A DNA stretch of 64,000 nt from Rhodococcus sp. ARC_M5 (lineage in GTDB: Bacteria; Actinomycetota; Actinomycetes; Mycobacteriales; Mycobacteriaceae). Below are positions 16,103 to 25,715 of the stretch, one piece after another; within the stretch, counting starts at the first letter, position 1, and every line of letters starts with the position of its first letter. Where the stretch lies: NCBI RefSeq assembly GCF_022810405.1, contig NZ_JALGQE010000010.1:119495-183494 (forward strand), given 5' to 3'. The position numbers were made by a program, and so were the translations under genes. A model generated the notes under the pieces. That model saw nothing but the letters and a program-made list of their open reading frames with translations, searched no databases and had not been told where the DNA came from.

Positions 16103-17391
16103 ACTGGCCCGTGTACGCCGATTACAAGGAGTCGGGTGTGGCGTGGCTGGGGGAAGTTCCTGCGCACTGGTCATTGCGACGACTCGGGAGTCAATTCGCG
16201 GAACGTAAGACGACAGTAAGTGACCAGGACTACGAGCCGTTGTCCGTCACCATGTCAGGTATCGTCGCTCAGCTTGACACTGCTGCGAAAACCGACAATG
16301 GCGAGAATCGCAAGCTTGTGCGGGCTGGGGACTTTGTCATCAACAGCCGGTCGGATCGTAAAGGGTCGGCGGGGCTGGCCGTCCGCGATGGGAGCGTGTC
16401 CGTCATCTCGACTGTTCTCAAGCCCAGAGCAATATCGGGCCGGTTTGCTCACCACCTACTCCGAAGCGCGGCTTTTCAGGAGGAGTACTACAGGTTCGGT
16501 TCTGGAATAGTTGCCGATCTTTGGTCGACGCGATACTCAGCGATGAAGATGATCAGGTTGGCAATACCTACCGCGGCGGAGCAAGAGAACATCGCGGACT
16601 TCCTGGACCGGGAGACCGCCAAGATTGATGCACTGATCGACAAGCAGAACCAGCTGATCACTACCCTGCGCGAAGACCGCACCGCCACCATCACACACGC
16701 GGTCACCAAAGGCCTTAACTCCGAAGTCGAGACGATTGGCTCCGGCGCTGCATGGCTGGGTAGCATCCCCGCGCATTGGACTGCACCACAGCTCGGCATG
16801 CACGCGGCTGTGGGCAATGGTGCGACTCCCTCGCGAGAGAGGGTTGATTTCTGGACGAGCGGCACCGTGCCATGGCTCAACAGCAGCCATGTGAACCGTG
16901 ATGAAATTACCGATGCAGATCAGTTCGTAACCGCTAAGGCACGCACTGAGTGTCATCTGCCTCTAGTCTCGGCAGACTCGGTTTTGGTTGGATTGACTGG
17001 CCAGGGTAAAACGCGAGGGATGGCCTCGATCCTTAGAACTCCGGCCACGATCAATCAGCATCTTGCGTACCTGACTCCTACTGGATCTTCTCTAGATTCA
17101 GAGTATCTGCACAATGTGCTGGTCTCGGCCTATCGAGTGCTCAGAGACGTCAGCGAGGAAAACGGAAGCACTAAAGGCGGACTCACGTGCGCTGCTCTGC
17201 GAAAACTTCGCATTCCAGTTCCACCCGTTGACGAGCAACGAAGAATTGTTGCGTACCTCTGTGCTGCGACAGCACGGATCGACCTGCTTACCAGGAAGTC
17301 AGCGGAAGTTGTCTCAACGCTGCGCGAATATCGTTCAGCGCTGATTACTGCTGCGGTGACCGGCAAGATTGATGTTCGAGAGGCTGCATAG
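16099..17391 (+). CDS. hsdS: Type I restriction-modification system, specificity subunit HsdS
   Basis: This 430-residue protein has two target recognition domains. Each begins with a W-LG-(I/V)PAHW block: VAWLGEVPAHW at 14-24 and AAWLGSIPAHW in the middle. Each ends in a conserved helix, AEQENIADFLDRETAKIDALIDKQNQLI in the first half and DEQRRIVAYLCAATARIDLLTRKS in the second. This is the full two-TRD HsdS architecture, recognising a bipartite asymmetric site. The target cannot be read from sequence. It overlaps hsdM by 4 bases and ends 3 bases before hsdR, so the three subunits are cotranslated. Confidence 0.95.
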   Translation: MNWPVYADYKESGVAWLGEVPAHWSLRRLGSQFAERKTTVSDQDYEPLSVTMSGIVAQLDTAAKTDNGENRKLVRAGDFVINSRSDRKGSAGLAVRDGSVSVISTVLKPRAISGRFAHHLLRSAAFQEEYYRFGSGIVADLWSTRYSAMKMIRLAIPTAAEQENIADFLDRETAKIDALIDKQNQLITTLREDRTATITHAVTKGLNSEVETIGSGAAWLGSIPAHWTAPQLGMHAAVGNGATPSRERVDFWTSGTVPWLNSSHVNRDEITDADQFVTAKARTECHLPLVSADSVLVGLTGQGKTRGMASILRTPATINQHLAYLTPTGSSLDSEYLHNVLVSAYRVLRDVSEENGSTKGGLTCAALRKLRIPVPPVDEQRRIVAYLCAATARIDLLTRKSAEVVSTLREYRSALITAAVTGKIDVREAA

Positions 17392-17394
17392 GTT

Positions 17395-20300
17395 ATGGCT
17401 CAGCACAACGAGATCGAGTTCGAGCGGGAGATCTGCGAGCACTTGGCTGCCCACGGCTGGTTGTACTCGACCAGCGACTCCGGTTACGACCGAGAGTTGG
17501 CGTTGTTCCCCGAAGACGTGTTCGGTTGGCTAGCCGACACCCAACCCGAGCAACTGGCCAAACATCTCAAACCAGATCTGACGGGTTCGTCATTGAAAAC
17601 TGCCAAACACGGTGTGTTGCAGGCGCTGGCAAGGACACTCGACGCCGATCCCGCGAAGGACGGCGGCACCCTGTCGGTGCTGCGGCGGGGATTCAAGCAC
17701 ATCAATGCCAAGTACTCGATGTGTCAGTTCGCGCCGAACACAACTTTGAACAATACCACCGCCGAGAAGTACAAAAAGGTGCGGCTGCGGGTGATTCGGC
17801 AGGTGCACTACTCAAGGAGCTCTAACAACAGCATCGATCTGGTGTTCTTCGTCAATGGATTACCTGTCGCCACGGCGGAATTGAAAACCGATTTCACGCA
17901 GAACATCACCGACGCGGTCCTGCAGTACAAGAACAACAGGCTCCCGAAGGGCGAGCCGCTGCTGGCCTTCGGATCACGTGCGTTGGTGCACTTCGCGGTT
18001 TCCAACAGCGAGGTAGAGATGACCACCAAGCTGGCCGGGCCCGGCACGGTCTTCCTGCCGTTCAACCGCGGCAACAGTCACCACAGGGGCAACCCAGCCA
18101 ACCCCGAAGGCTCTCCCACTGCGTACCTCTGGGAGACGATCCTGCAGCGCGACACATGGCTGGACATCCTCGGACGGTTCATGCACCTCGAAATCCGCGA
18201 CAGCGTGGACCCGATCACGGGAAAGAAGTCACGGAAGAAGACGATGCTCTTCCCTCGGTATCACCAGTGGGAAGTCGTCACCCTTCTCGTCAAAGCCGCT
18301 CGCGCCGAGGGACCCGGCCACAAATACCTGATCCAGCATTCGGCCGGGTCCGGAAAGACCAACTCCATTTCGTGGTTGGCGCATCGCCTTTCGGGGCTGC
18401 ACAACGCCGAAGATGAGAAGGTGTTCGACTCGGTCATCGTCGTGACCGACCGCACTGTCCTCGACTCCCAGCTGCAGGAGGCGATCAAGCAGATCGACAA
18501 GGTGCATGGCGTCGTCGCTCACATCGACGGGCTCGGCGGCTCGAAATCGAAGTTGCTCGCTGATGCCCTTGCGGCACGGACACCGATCATCATCGTCACC
18601 ATCCAAACGTTCCCACACGCCTTGGAGGCGATCGCCGACCGCGCCGAACTGGCGTCGCGCTCGTTCGCGATCATCGCCGACGAGGCACACTCCTCGCAGG
18701 CAGGGGAGGCCTCGAAGCGGCTCAAGGACGTGCTTTCGCCGGGAGAACAGGCGGAGCTCGACGACGGCGGCAGTTTCGATACGCAGGACATCCTGGCGGC
18801 GCAGATGACTGCCCGGGCATCGACCCCGAACGTCTCGTTCTTTGCGTTCACGGCCACCCCGAAAGGCAAGACCCTGGAGCTCTTCGGGCGCCCCGGCCCG
18901 GACGGGCTACCGGCCCCGTTTCATCTGTACTCGATGCAGCAGGCCATCGAGGAGGGCTTCATCCTCGATGTACTGTCCAATTACACCCCGTACAAAACGG
19001 CGTTCCGTCTTACCCACAACGGCCGGGCCTACGAGAGCGATACCGACCGCACCGGCGGGACCGTAGCGGTGAAAACCGACGGGCCGGCGGATCAGAATCT
19101 GGTGGACAAGTCTGCGGCCATCACGTCGGTGATGAACTGGGTCAAGCTGCACCCGACGAACATCTCTCAGAAGGTGCAGATCATCGTCGAGCACTTCCGG
19201 GCCAACATCGCCTGGCGGCTCGACGGCAAGGCGAAGGCGATGGTGGTCACCTCCTCCCGCAAAGCTGCTGTGCGGTACAAGGTCGCGTTCGACAAGTACG
19301 TCGCCGAGCACGGTTACACCGACGTCGCCGCATTGGTCGCATTTTCGGGGGAGGTCATCGACCCCGACTCGGGGCCGGACAAGCTGACCGAAACCTCGAT
19401 GAACCCGGGGCTCGAAGGCAGGGATCTGCGCGATGCTTTCGACACCGACGACTACCAGGTGATGTTGGTGGCCAACAAGTTTCAGACCGGGTTCGACCAG
19501 CCTTTACTGGTGGCGATGTACGTGGACAAGAAACTCTCCGGTGTGGCGGCGGTGCAGACACTTTCCCGGTTAAACCGGACCCTGCCGCCGAAGAAGGATC
19601 AGACGTTTGTTCTGGACTTCGCCAACGATCCCAGGGACATCGTCGACGCCTTCGAGCCGTACTACGAGGCCACCACTCTTTCGGGCGTGACCGACCCGAA
19701 CATCATTCACACACTGGCCAGCAAACTGGACATGGCCGCGATCTACACCGACAGCGAAGTCACCGGCTTTGCGGACGCCTTCGTGGCGAATAAGGGCAAC
19801 AACGCCCTGACCCGGTGGATCACCCCGGCTCGACAACGCTTCCGTGACGGCGAGACCCTGGCTGTCACCGACAACGATCAGACTGCACGCGATGAGCTGG
19901 ACATGTTCCGCAAGGACGTCTCGACCTACATCAAGCTCTACGATTTCCTGTCCCAGATCGTCGACTACGAGGACCCGCAGCTCGAAGCCCGTTCGCGGTT
20001 CCTCAAGCATTTGGCCCCGACGATCACAAGCGAGCAGATCAACCACGAAATCGACCTGTCGACAGTCCAATTCGACTACATCGATCAGCACAAGCAAGCC
20101 ACGGCCAAAGCCAAGCTCACGGGGGAGGCCACGGTCGATCCGATGCGTGAGGCCGGCAGCGGCACGGTACGCGACCCCGAACTGGTGCGGATCGAGGAGG
20201 TGATAACTAAAATTAATGACCTATTCTCAGGAGAGCATACTCAGGCGGATACTCGCGCGGTTGTCACCCACATCCGAGACAAACTGACAGGGAACGAGAC

Positions 20301-20505
20301 GCTTCGAGAACAGGCTCAGGCGAATTCACTTGCACAGTTCTCGGCAAGCCCCGATATCAGCTGGGTCTTTACCGGAGCCGTGATCGAAGCCATGAAAGCG
20401 TCTGAGGACCTTTCGGGGCAGATCCTGTCTAGCGAAACCATTTCTCGGACGTTGCTCGACGAGCTGCTACCTGGAATCTATCGAGCGCTCCAGAAAGTTA
20501 CTTAG
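17395..20505 (+). CDS. hsdR: Type I restriction-modification system, restriction subunit HsdR
   Basis: This 1036-residue motor-nuclease has an N-terminal PD-(D/E)XK-type nuclease with D148 and the ELK triad (162-164). A superfamily 2 helicase core follows with Walker A HSAGSGKT (315-322), an IIADEAH box (about 426-432) and later motifs such as VANKFQTGFDQP and LSRLNRT. Length matches type I HsdR proteins. No stop or frameshift interrupts it, so the restriction activity looks intact. The last codons overlap, tail to tail, the end of a truncated ATPase gene on the other strand. That overlap marks the right edge of the island. Confidence 0.95.
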   Translation: MAQHNEIEFEREICEHLAAHGWLYSTSDSGYDRELALFPEDVFGWLADTQPEQLAKHLKPDLTGSSLKTAKHGVLQALARTLDADPAKDGGTLSVLRRGFKHINAKYSMCQFAPNTTLNNTTAEKYKKVRLRVIRQVHYSRSSNNSIDLVFFVNGLPVATAELKTDFTQNITDAVLQYKNNRLPKGEPLLAFGSRALVHFAVSNSEVEMTTKLAGPGTVFLPFNRGNSHHRGNPANPEGSPTAYLWETILQRDTWLDILGRFMHLEIRDSVDPITGKKSRKKTMLFPRYHQWEVVTLLVKAARAEGPGHKYLIQHSAGSGKTNSISWLAHRLSGLHNAEDEKVFDSVIVVTDRTVLDSQLQEAIKQIDKVHGVVAHIDGLGGSKSKLLADALAARTPIIIVTIQTFPHALEAIADRAELASRSFAIIADEAHSSQAGEASKRLKDVLSPGEQAELDDGGSFDTQDILAAQMTARASTPNVSFFAFTATPKGKTLELFGRPGPDGLPAPFHLYSMQQAIEEGFILDVLSNYTPYKTAFRLTHNGRAYESDTDRTGGTVAVKTDGPADQNLVDKSAAITSVMNWVKLHPTNISQKVQIIVEHFRANIAWRLDGKAKAMVVTSSRKAAVRYKVAFDKYVAEHGYTDVAALVAFSGEVIDPDSGPDKLTETSMNPGLEGRDLRDAFDTDDYQVMLVANKFQTGFDQPLLVAMYVDKKLSGVAAVQTLSRLNRTLPPKKDQTFVLDFANDPRDIVDAFEPYYEATTLSGVTDPNIIHTLASKLDMAAIYTDSEVTGFADAFVANKGNNALTRWITPARQRFRDGETLAVTDNDQTARDELDMFRKDVSTYIKLYDFLSQIVDYEDPQLEARSRFLKHLAPTITSEQINHEIDLSTVQFDYIDQHKQATAKAKLTGEATVDPMREAGSGTVRDPELVRIEEVITKINDLFSGEHTQADTRAVVTHIRDKLTGNETLREQAQANSLAQFSASPDISWVFTGAVIEAMKASEDLSGQILSSETISRTLLDELLPGIYRALQKVT

Positions 20506-20969
20506 TCGAAATCGCTACGCTTTTCGCTTAACCCGGGGAGAGCAGTGGGGAGTTTAAATTGGCCCGCGCCGTACGGGTCGAGTCGTGTCGTCCTGGCATG
20601 TCCCCAGTAAACGGAGGTATCTCGCTTTAAAGTCTGGTTGCCCAGCAGCATGCCCGACCGATTGCGTCCACCGCTGACGACGGTGATGCCCGAGGCCGGG
20701 TGTAATTCGAGTATTGCCTCCGGACCGATACCCCGGAAGCCGGCCACACCGATGGACGTCAGAAACGCGTCGACCGGCTCTTCGACAGTCCTGTCGGCCG
20801 ATGACTCGGGAACGTGCGGGGTCGAGATGCCGTCGAGCAGCTCCTGCAATGACGTCCACCCTTCGAGGGCTGCAAGAACGAAGTACTTGACCTCATCGGA
20901 CAGCTCATTGTCCGCGTCGATCACCACATCGACGAGTGGCCTGTCGACAGCATTGTCGGCAACGGGCAC
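20502..20969 (-). pseudogene. AAA-type ATPase gene truncated at its Walker A motif
   Basis: From a GTG with an AGGGGAG ribosome site, the first 110 residues look like the start of a large SMC/AAA-like ATPase. An acidic N-terminal domain (VDVVIDADNELSDEVKYFV) is followed by VAGFRGIGPEAILELHPA, the first beta-hairpin of such ATPases, and ITVVSGGRNRSG. Intact relatives read SGRNGSGKSS here, so the Walker A is corrupted. The protein then runs into about 45 unrelated residues and stops. The rest of the ATPase is absent from the window. The break is best explained by insertion or deletion at the right border of the hsd island. The fragment is probably not functional. Confidence 0.7.
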
Positions 20970-21119
20970 CGGCACTCCCCTGTTCGTTCTGATGGCTAAC
21001 CAGACCCCACAGTTCCATATGGTGCCGACAGAGCGCAGGGACATGACCCAACTCCGATTCACCGTCAGCTCGAGCCTGGGAAGGTTGGTCTCAGGAAGGC
21101 ACGAACGTGAGGATCAGGT

Positions 21120-21905
21120 TCAGGCCCCCGAACCGCAGTCGACGGGCACGATCGCCCCGGTCACCGCGGAAGCCCTGTCACTGAGGAGCCACGCGGCGGC
21201 CTCGGCAACTTCGCGGGCCTCCGCCATGCGACTCATCGGTGACGCAGCGCTACTGGCTGCAATGACACCGGGTGTCTTCGCCTCCCATTCGTCCATCATT
21301 TCTGTTGCAGTTCCTCCGGGCATCAGACCGTTGACACGGATTGCCTCAGGGGCCCAGGTGACCGCGGCGGTTTCGGTGATGCTGTTGAGCGCCCGCTTCA
21401 TCGCCCCGTACGCAGGAAGCGGCGGAACGGCACGGCGGCTGCCGATGCTCGAGGTGTTCACGATGGCACCGCCTGCACTCCGACGCATAAGGGCGGCTTC
21501 GGCATTCATCGCGGTCCAGTGGGCGCGGAAGTTGACGGTGAACTGCTCGTCGAGGTCGTCTTCGGTGGTGGTGTCGAGGGGACCTATCTGCTGCTGGTTG
21601 ACGCCACCATTGTTGAACGCCCCGTCGAGTCGTCCGTGCAGCTGCTCGACGCGGGCGACGGCGGCACGGATGCTGTCGGAGTCAGCAAGGTCCATGGAGA
21701 CCGCGTCGGCGGTACCCCCGGCCGTTCGGATTCTCGTCACGAGCTGATCGAGAGCATCGATGTTGCGGGCGGCGAGCACAACCGCAGCTCCCTCAGCCGA
21801 GAATAGTTGAGCCGCAGCGGCACCGATTCCTCGGCTTGCACCGGTGATGAACATGACTTTGCCGGACAGGAGGCCGGCTGTACTGGAAGTTGTTTCGATG
21901 GTCAT
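21120..21905 (-). CDS. Short-chain dehydrogenase/reductase
   Basis: ATG 21905 starts a 261-residue classical SDR with TGASRGIG (21-28), a serine in NTSSIGS (about 152) and catalytic Tyr166-Lys170 (YGAMK). The structural NNAG motif reads FNNGG, a tolerated variant. GLMPGGTATEMM after the active site and PVDCGSGA at the C-terminus are typical of the family. It is divergent from an MmyB-type regulator 87 bases away, and such SDR-regulator pairs are common in actinobacteria. The substrate is unknown. Confidence 0.87.
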   Translation of the reverse strand: MTIETTSSTAGLLSGKVMFITGASRGIGAAAAQLFSAEGAAVVLAARNIDALDQLVTRIRTAGGTADAVSMDLADSDSIRAAVARVEQLHGRLDGAFNNGGVNQQQIGPLDTTTEDDLDEQFTVNFRAHWTAMNAEAALMRRSAGGAIVNTSSIGSRRAVPPLPAYGAMKRALNSITETAAVTWAPEAIRVNGLMPGGTATEMMDEWEAKTPGVIAASSAASPMSRMAEAREVAEAAAWLLSDRASAVTGAIVPVDCGSGA

Positions 21906-21992
21906 GGTGCAAGCATCGAGGCGCATCGACACCGGATACAGGCACAAACGGTACTAGGGTCCGACGCTCGACTCGGTGCACAATCGAACTCA

Positions 21993-22867
21993 TGGACAAG
22001 CAGGAACTCGGGGCGTTTCTCCGGAGTCGCCGCGAAAAGCTTCAACCGCAGGATGTCGGTCTACCGTCAGGCCCTCGCCGCCGGACCCCGGGTCTTCGCC
22101 GCGAAGAAGTTGCCGTGCTCGCGCATATTTCGACGGAGTACTACGTGCGCCTCGAACAAGGCCGCGCACCACGCCCGTCGGCAGAGGTGCTGGCAGGCAT
22201 CGCGGCCGCCCTGTACCTCGACGACACCGAGTCCGACCATCTGCACGCGCTGGCGGGCACCGCGCCTGCGAGGTCAGGTGTGCATCGGCGCGATGTTCGG
22301 CCCAGCATTCTCACGCTCCTGGAACGGTTACCGCAGACCGCCGGCATCGTCATGTCGGCCGCGTTCGAGGTTCTCGCCTGGAACGATCTCGCCGCAGCGC
22401 TCATGGAAGATTTCGGTGCCCTGACCCCTCGTGATCGCAACCTTGCCCGCAAAGCTTTTCTCGGCACCGAGCAGCCGAGCGAGCGGCTCTACGGCATTTC
22501 CGACGACGTCCACTTCCGCCACAGCGTGGTCAACGAACTCCGCACCGCACTGACCCGGTATCCCACGGACGAGACCGTGTCCGACCTCGTCGCGGAACTC
22601 CTCGACGGCAGCCCCGACTTCGCTCGACTGTGGGAACGACACGACGTCGCAGTCTCCCCCGCCCTGCGAAAGACCTTTCGGAACACCCCCGTTGGAGAGA
22701 TCACGGTGGACTGCGATTCGCTGAAACTTATCGAACTCGACCAGCACCTGATCCTGTATACCGCTGCTCTCGGCACCCCTGATGCCGACAAGTTAGCGCT
22801 ACTGGCAATGATCGGACCGCAGGGAACTGATCACCGCGACGAACCAGCCGGGACCCGCACCGAGTGA
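21993..22867 (+). CDS. MmyB-like helix-turn-helix transcriptional regulator
   Basis: This 291-residue protein has an N-terminal HTH of the XRE type, including the family hallmark RRTPGLRREEVAVLAHIS followed by YYVRLEQGRAPRPS (about 28-62). The C-terminal MmyB-like ligand-binding PAS domain contains MSAAFEVLAWNDLAAALM and the late TVDCDSLKLIELDQHLILYTA segment. The best known relatives bind fatty acids in that domain. It is transcribed away from the SDR gene and probably controls it from the short shared intergenic region. Confidence 0.9.
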
Positions 22868-22923
22868 CCTTGTCCGGGTGACGGCAGCGTCGAACTGTCG
22901 GTACCCGATGCTTCGATGGCGGT

Positions 22924-23697
22924 ATGTCACGACTCGACGAGGGGTTCCCGCCTCCCACGGCCTGTGTGCAGTGGTGTCAGCACCGCAGCTACGACCTGCA
23001 TGTCCTCGACGACGGCGTGGAGGTGGACCTGGATTGGTGGAACGGACACCTCGACCGAGCAGGTCATGATTTTCGACTGCGCGGCCGCAACCTCGATGGC
23101 GAAATCGTCGAATACGGCGGTGCCACCGTGCAGCGCAACGATCTGCGAATCGGCACCGATCTAGCTGTAGGCGAACATGATTCGCTCGGACTGCTGTTTC
23201 TCTGTGCGGCCTGGCAGGGCAGCCATCGGCACCGCAGAGCGATGCGGCGATTCCCGGATGTCATGAACCCGCACCTCAGCCGTCCCGACGAGAATCCCGT
23301 CGCGAAGACTCTCGCCGTGCTCGACAGTTGCGTCCGCAATCGCGTAGTGCCCGACCATCCGAACTCGACCTGGTCCGGCTGGCCTGATGCCCCTGGTGTG
23401 GGAATGTCCTTGATGGCCACGTTCCTGTGGGCCGTGAAGGCGTCGGTCCACGGCGGCCCGGCGCAGCTGATCGACCAATACGGAGTCTCGACACTCATCC
23501 ACGAAGGGTGGCTCGAAGATCCGTCGGTCACCGGCTTCACTCGTCGTCGTTACGACCGCTACGTCGAACTCATCACCGCATGGGCCACCGACATCGGTAC
23601 CAGCCCCGAACTCGTCGAAATGTGGCTCGTGCAGCGCTGGAGCGCCCGACTGAACGAAGCCCGACACGGCCGCTACACCGCGCCCACATTGTTCTGA
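22924..23697 (+). CDS. Conserved hypothetical protein
   Basis: This 257-residue soluble protein has no signal peptide or membrane span. Its N-terminus is rich in Trp, Asp and His (ACVQWCQHRSYDLHVLDDG, then VDLDWWNGHLD). The C-terminal half is helical, with MSLMATFLWAVKASVHGGPAQL and YDRYVELITAWATDIGTSPELVEMWL. I do not recognise the family. Codon use is host-like, and the frame is long and uninterrupted with GC-rich third positions, which supports coding. It stands alone between the MmyB-type regulator and a small membrane protein on the same strand. Confidence 0.7.
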   Translation: MSRLDEGFPPPTACVQWCQHRSYDLHVLDDGVEVDLDWWNGHLDRAGHDFRLRGRNLDGEIVEYGGATVQRNDLRIGTDLAVGEHDSLGLLFLCAAWQGSHRHRRAMRRFPDVMNPHLSRPDENPVAKTLAVLDSCVRNRVVPDHPNSTWSGWPDAPGVGMSLMATFLWAVKASVHGGPAQLIDQYGVSTLIHEGWLEDPSVTGFTRRRYDRYVELITAWATDIGTSPELVEMWLVQRWSARLNEARHGRYTAPTLF

Positions 23698-23779
23698 ACG
23701 GTCGAGTACCGACGCACCTGAGACCGACTTGAGCCCGCTCGTGACGACGCCCCCGACGGCAAGCGGCCATGATGTAGCG

Positions 23780-24349
23780 ATGAGCATGCAGCTGCACGGG
23801 CGACTCGGTCAGGTGCATCCCAGATGGTTCACCACGGCATTCTGGGTGATCCTCGTGGTGTCCACGTATTGGTTGGTCTTCAACTCGGATTGGCAATGGT
23901 GGCTTCTGCTCGCCGCATTCGGCGGAGCGGCCAATTACTGCTGGTGGCGGGTGCGACGGCCGCAAAAGCTGCGCGCATTGTGGGCACTGGCCTGTGGCCT
24001 GATCGCTACTGCCGCCCTGCTTTCCGCCGGGTGGGCCCTGCTGACTCCTTTCTCGGTGTCCACTGAAAGCGTAGGAAACAACCGAGTCGTCTGCGGCTCC
24101 ATCGTGAACAGGGTCCAGGGCGACGACCTCCGCGAAACCGACGGCACGTCGGGAGAACTCATCGTGCGGGATCGACCGATCCCACAGAGCGAGTTTGTAC
24201 GCGTATGTGCCAACGATGCGGACTACCGCACGAGTGACTTAGTGGGGGCTACCGTCATCGGGCTGTTGTTCGCCGTTCGCGCGACCGGCCACCTCGTTCG
24301 GCGAGCTGACATCGCGACGGACGAGGCGGCACAGCCGTTCAGGTCGTGA
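23780..24349 (+). CDS. Small membrane protein of unknown function
   Basis: From ATG 23780 the protein has 189 residues and four predicted spans: WFTTAFWVILVVSTYWLVF, WWLLLAAFGGAANYCWW, LWALACGLIATAALLSAGWALL and LVGATVIGLLFAVRATGHLV. Between spans 3 and 4 lies an extracytoplasmic loop of about 65 residues with two cysteines (RVVCGSIVNR and FVRVCANDADYR) that could form a disulfide. An in-frame ATG at 23729 would add 17 residues; neither start has a clear ribosome site. No family was recognised. Confidence 0.65.
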   Translation: MSMQLHGRLGQVHPRWFTTAFWVILVVSTYWLVFNSDWQWWLLLAAFGGAANYCWWRVRRPQKLRALWALACGLIATAALLSAGWALLTPFSVSTESVGNNRVVCGSIVNRVQGDDLRETDGTSGELIVRDRPIPQSEFVRVCANDADYRTSDLVGATVIGLLFAVRATGHLVRRADIATDEAAQPFRS

Positions 24350-24583
24350 ACCGTTCACGGCGTCCTCGGCAGCCTCACTTTCCTCACCCGACTGGCATCG
24401 ACAATCGGTACAACATCTCGCGCGAAAGCAGTCCCTACGGAAAGAGTTTTGACAACACGACACCGGCGGACGTGGGTGCAGGTGCTACCGCGCCATTCCC
24501 ACCGACGCACTGTTGGCACTGACAGGCATCGGATGGAGATCAGAAGCGGGGTTGTCAGGACACTCGACCATCTTCTATGGTTA

Positions 24584-24597
24584 TCCGTAATTACGGA
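24584..24597. promoter_or_regulatory. Perfect 14-bp palindrome upstream of the beta-lactamase-like gene
   Basis: TCCGTAATTACGGA is fully self-complementary and ends 20 bases before the ATG. A second half-site, ACGGAT, at 24601-24606 repeats the right arm. The size and position fit an operator for a dimeric repressor, and the ArsR-type regulator encoded as the second gene of this operon is the obvious candidate. Confidence 0.6.
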
Positions 24598-24617
24598 ATG
24601 ACGGATAGGAGAACTCA

Positions 24618-25715
24618 ATGAGACGCTCGATCTGGATCTCGACGACCTGCGCGGCCGTGCTGTTGGTAGGCGGATGCGCCACCGCCGCCGACTCGAATGC
24701 CGCCACTCCAACGCCGGAGAACTGCGCTCCCGTCACCTCGACGGACCTCGCCACCGAGGACGGGTGGATCGGACTGATCGATCAAGCACCCGACACCATC
24801 AGCCTTGTCATCGACGACGGCCGCGGCCGAACCGTCGAACATCGTGCCGACCAGGAACAGGTGCTCGCATCGGCGATCAAGGTGGTGCATCTCGCCGCCT
24901 ACGCCCGAGCAGTCACGGACGCCACCATCGACCCGAACGAGCAGGTGCTGCTTACTGATTGGGAACGCTGGTACGTACCCGGTACCGACGCCGGCGCGCA
25001 CCCGGCCGCCTTGGACAGGCTGGGCATCGCGAACGACGGCATCGCGGCCACAGATCCCGAGGCCACGGTACGCATCGACGACATGGTCACGGCCATGATC
25101 CAGGAGAGCGACAATTCGGTTCCCGACTATCTCCGGTATCGACTGGGCGACCGAGCGATCGTCGACGCCGCCGCGACCGGAGGGTGGGAGAACTTCCAGG
25201 TACCGAGTCTGGTGACCGACATTCTGTCGCTGTACGACCCGGCCCTCGCCGACGGTAACCGATGGGAGACCGCGCAGATGTGGGCATTCGACCCGCAGTT
25301 CCGGGCGCAGGTCAGCGCAGCCATCCAACCCTCGACCTACGAGGAACAAGCCGACCGAGTGCAGAGCACCTTCCGCGGCGGCTCGGCAGAACAACTCAAC
25401 GGGATGTATCGCGCCTTCACCGACGGCACCTTCGGCGATGCGTCCGACACCATTGTGCGCCAATTGGAATGGCAGCCCGCAGGCGACAGCGTTCGCGGAG
25501 TCGGCTTCAAGGGCGGCAGCCTCGCCGGCGTTCTGACCCAGGGATTCGAGCTTCGCCGCAACGACGGAACAGTCGCCACCACAGTGTGGCTGATCGATGG
25601 CCTTTCCGCGGACAGATTCGATCAGGCCATGACCCAATTCGGCGTACAGCAGCAACTCATCGTCGACGCGATGCTCTCGCCCGAGGTACTCGACCGGATA
25701 GCCTGCGTGGTGTGA
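24618..25715 (+). CDS. Class A beta-lactamase-like serine hydrolase lipoprotein
   Basis: This 365-residue protein has a lipoprotein signal peptide (lipobox cysteine at 20). The fold signatures of serine beta-lactamases are present: SAIK (85-88) gives the nucleophile and general base, SDN (164-166) the second motif, and FKGGS near 295 the KTG-like third motif. The Glu166-type omega-loop residue is not obvious, so it may be a penicillin-binding or esterase-like relative instead of a true beta-lactamase. A GGAGA ribosome site precedes the ATG. The stop overlaps the GTG start of an ArsR-type regulator, so both are cotranslated. Confidence 0.82.
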   Translation: MRRSIWISTTCAAVLLVGGCATAADSNAATPTPENCAPVTSTDLATEDGWIGLIDQAPDTISLVIDDGRGRTVEHRADQEQVLASAIKVVHLAAYARAVTDATIDPNEQVLLTDWERWYVPGTDAGAHPAALDRLGIANDGIAATDPEATVRIDDMVTAMIQESDNSVPDYLRYRLGDRAIVDAAATGGWENFQVPSLVTDILSLYDPALADGNRWETAQMWAFDPQFRAQVSAAIQPSTYEEQADRVQSTFRGGSAEQLNGMYRAFTDGTFGDASDTIVRQLEWQPAGDSVRGVGFKGGSLAGVLTQGFELRRNDGTVATTVWLIDGLSADRFDQAMTQFGVQQQLIVDAMLSPEVLDRIACVV

